A DNA stretch of 42,295 bases, from positions 1 through 42,295 of the forward strand of contig DAHUYL010000017.1 in NCBI GenBank assembly GCA_027315255.1. Reading direction: 5' to 3'. Shown piece by piece: positions 41,215 to 42,295 of the stretch (within the stretch, counting starts at the first letter, position 1; each line of letters begins with the position of its first letter). Below the pieces are notes generated by a model, which was given only the letters and a program-made list of their open reading frames with translations, was not told the DNA's origin and made no database searches. Origin of the DNA: Solirubrobacterales bacterium (GTDB taxonomy: Bacteria > Actinomycetota > Thermoleophilia > Solirubrobacterales > Solirubrobacteraceae). A program made the position numbers and the translations under genes.

Positions 41215-42295
41215 CGGCGCTGCCAGGCTGGCTCGAGCCGCTCCCGGACGCCCGCCAGCAGCGCGCGCTCGACAGCTGGGCGATCGATCAGCTGGGGATC
41301 CCGGGCCTCGAGTTGATGGAGCGCGCCGGTGCCGGGCTCGCGCGTGTCTGTGCCGAGCTGGTTCCCGAGGGGACGGTGGCGGTCGTCTGCGGTCGTGGGA
41401 ACAACGGCGGGGATGGCCTGGTCGCGGCCCGGCTGCTGCGACAGGGCCAGCCCGCCCGCGAGGTTCGCGTGCTGCTCCTGGCCGATCCCGGCTCGCCGAG
41501 CGCCGACGCCGCCGTCCAGCTCGAGCGGCTGCCGGGGCCGGCGCCCGAGCCGTTCACGGCCGCCGCGCTCGACGGCGCGACCGTGGTGGTCGATGCGATC
41601 CTCGGGACCGGCTTCGCCGGGGCGCCGCGCGAGCCGGCAGCCGGCGCGATCGCGGCGATCAACGCCGCCGGCGAGACCGCGACGGTGATCGCCTGCGATG
41701 TGCCGAGCGGCGTCGACGGCTCGACCGGCGAGGTCGCCGGCGAGGCGGTGCGGGCCGCCGCAACCGTCACCTTCCACGCGGCCAAGCCGGGATTGTGGGT
41801 CGCGCCCGGCAAGCAGCACGCGGGCGAGGTCACCGTCGTCGACATCGGGATCCCGGCGGCCGGCCAGCCGATCGACCCGGATGTCGGGCTGATCGGCGCG
41901 GCAGTCCTCGCGGAGGTCCCGCGGCGCGGGGTCGCCTCGACGAAGTTCAGCGCCGGCAGCGTGCTCGTGTGCGGCGGCTCGCCGGGGCTGACGGGTGCGC
42001 CGACGCTCGCATCGCTGGCGGCCGCGCGCGCCGGCGCCGGCTACGTCACGGTCGGGGTCCCCGGGTCGCTCGTGGCCGCGTTCGCGGCGAAGCTGCTCGA
42101 GGTGATGCAGGTGGGGCTGCCCGAGTCAGGCGGCGCGCTCGCGCCGGCCGCGTGCGAGCCGGCGCTCGAGCGGGCGGCGCGCGTGCAGGCGCTCGTGCTC
42201 GGTCCCGGGCTCGGTCGCGAGGCGGGCGCGCAGGCGTTCGCCCGCGAGCTCGCGGCGCGCGCGCCGGTACCGCTGGTGCTCGACGCCGACGGCCT
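41211..42295 (+). CDS. nnr: Bifunctional NAD(P)HX epimerase/dehydratase (Nnr), cut by the window edge
   Basis: Repairs hydrated NAD(P)H. The first 361 residues are in the window. Residues 15-215 are the YjeF-N epimerase domain (CGRGNNGGDGLVAARLL, VVVDAILGTGFAG, ACDVPSGVDGSTGEV). From about residue 240 the ADP-dependent dehydratase domain begins (KFSAGSVLVCGGSPGLTGAP, RAGAGYVTVGVP, LVLGPGLGR, LVLDADG). The rest lies beyond the right edge. Start by ATGA overlap with acpS. Confidence 0.95.
   Translation, partial: MTALPGWLEPLPDARQQRALDSWAIDQLGIPGLELMERAGAGLARVCAELVPEGTVAVVCGRGNNGGDGLVAARLLRQGQPAREVRVLLLADPGSPSADAAVQLERLPGPAPEPFTAAALDGATVVVDAILGTGFAGAPREPAAGAIAAINAAGETATVIACDVPSGVDGSTGEVAGEAVRAAATVTFHAAKPGLWVAPGKQHAGEVTVVDIGIPAAGQPIDPDVGLIGAAVLAEVPRRGVASTKFSAGSVLVCGGSPGLTGAPTLASLAAARAGAGYVTVGVPGSLVAAFAAKLLEVMQVGLPESGGALAPAACEPALERAARVQALVLGPGLGREAGAQAFARELAARAPVPLVLDADG

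Overview
The window looks like chromosomal DNA of a high-GC actinobacterium. The GC content, the frequent GTG starts, a CysO/CysM/Mec-type cysteine pathway, a GuaB3-type IMP dehydrogenase, a WS/DGAT acyltransferase and several conserved small proteins of unknown function fit Actinomycetota. Thermoleophilia/Solirubrobacterales is my best guess, an inference from the gene families and not from any rRNA. I see no rRNA or tRNA gene, insertion sequence, prophage or CRISPR array.

Layout. 1-5.4 kb: poorly characterised small genes, including a HAD phosphatase, a STAS-domain gene without a canonical start codon, a MIP18/DUF59 Fe-S assembly factor, a protein built of two copies of one module, and a membrane-anchored coiled-coil protein. 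5.4-10.4 kb: WS/DGAT acyltransferase, ispH, a metallophosphoesterase and an Asp-box lipoprotein. 10.4-16.1 kb: a sulfur cluster with a thioredoxin-like protein facing a rhodanese-MoeB fusion, the sulfur carrier CysO, CysM (broken by an in-frame amber codon), two ferritin-like proteins, then the JAMM protease Mec and a zinc-ribbon/DUF2007 protein. 16.1-22.3 kb: AlkZ/YcaQ-type winged-helix protein, TfoX-N protein, DUF1802 protein, hyuAB and a DUF5763-like protein. 22.4-28.2 kb: nadB, a class II HDAC-like deacetylase, a glycosyltransferase, and murI-rph-rdgB. 28.2-32.6 kb: a small membrane protein, HU, pyrF, a LysM protein, a D-Ala-D-Ala carboxypeptidase and a PfkB kinase. 32.6-42.3 kb: housekeeping genes guaB3-guaA, a Nudix hydrolase, rplM-rpsI and glmM-glmS-acpS-nnr, the last cut by the window edge.

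How the genes work together. MoeB-rhodanese, CysO, CysM and Mec would make cysteine from O-phosphoserine through a protein thiocarboxylate. glmM and glmS supply amino sugars for peptidoglycan, while murI and the carboxypeptidase act on its D-amino acids and peptides. guaB3 and guaA belong to purine metabolism and pyrF to pyrimidines.

Regulation visible in the sequence. At least seventeen genes have a TANNNT -10 hexamer ending 6-10 nt before the start codon, which predicts leaderless transcripts as the usual mode here; I used it to choose many starts. Several convergent gene pairs end in palindromes that contain the stop codons. The most unusual items are the amber codon in cysM, an acidic N-terminal extension of about 178 residues on ribosomal protein S9, a hairpin at the predicted 5' end of the rplM mRNA, and the overlapping -10 boxes of nadB and the deacetylase gene.
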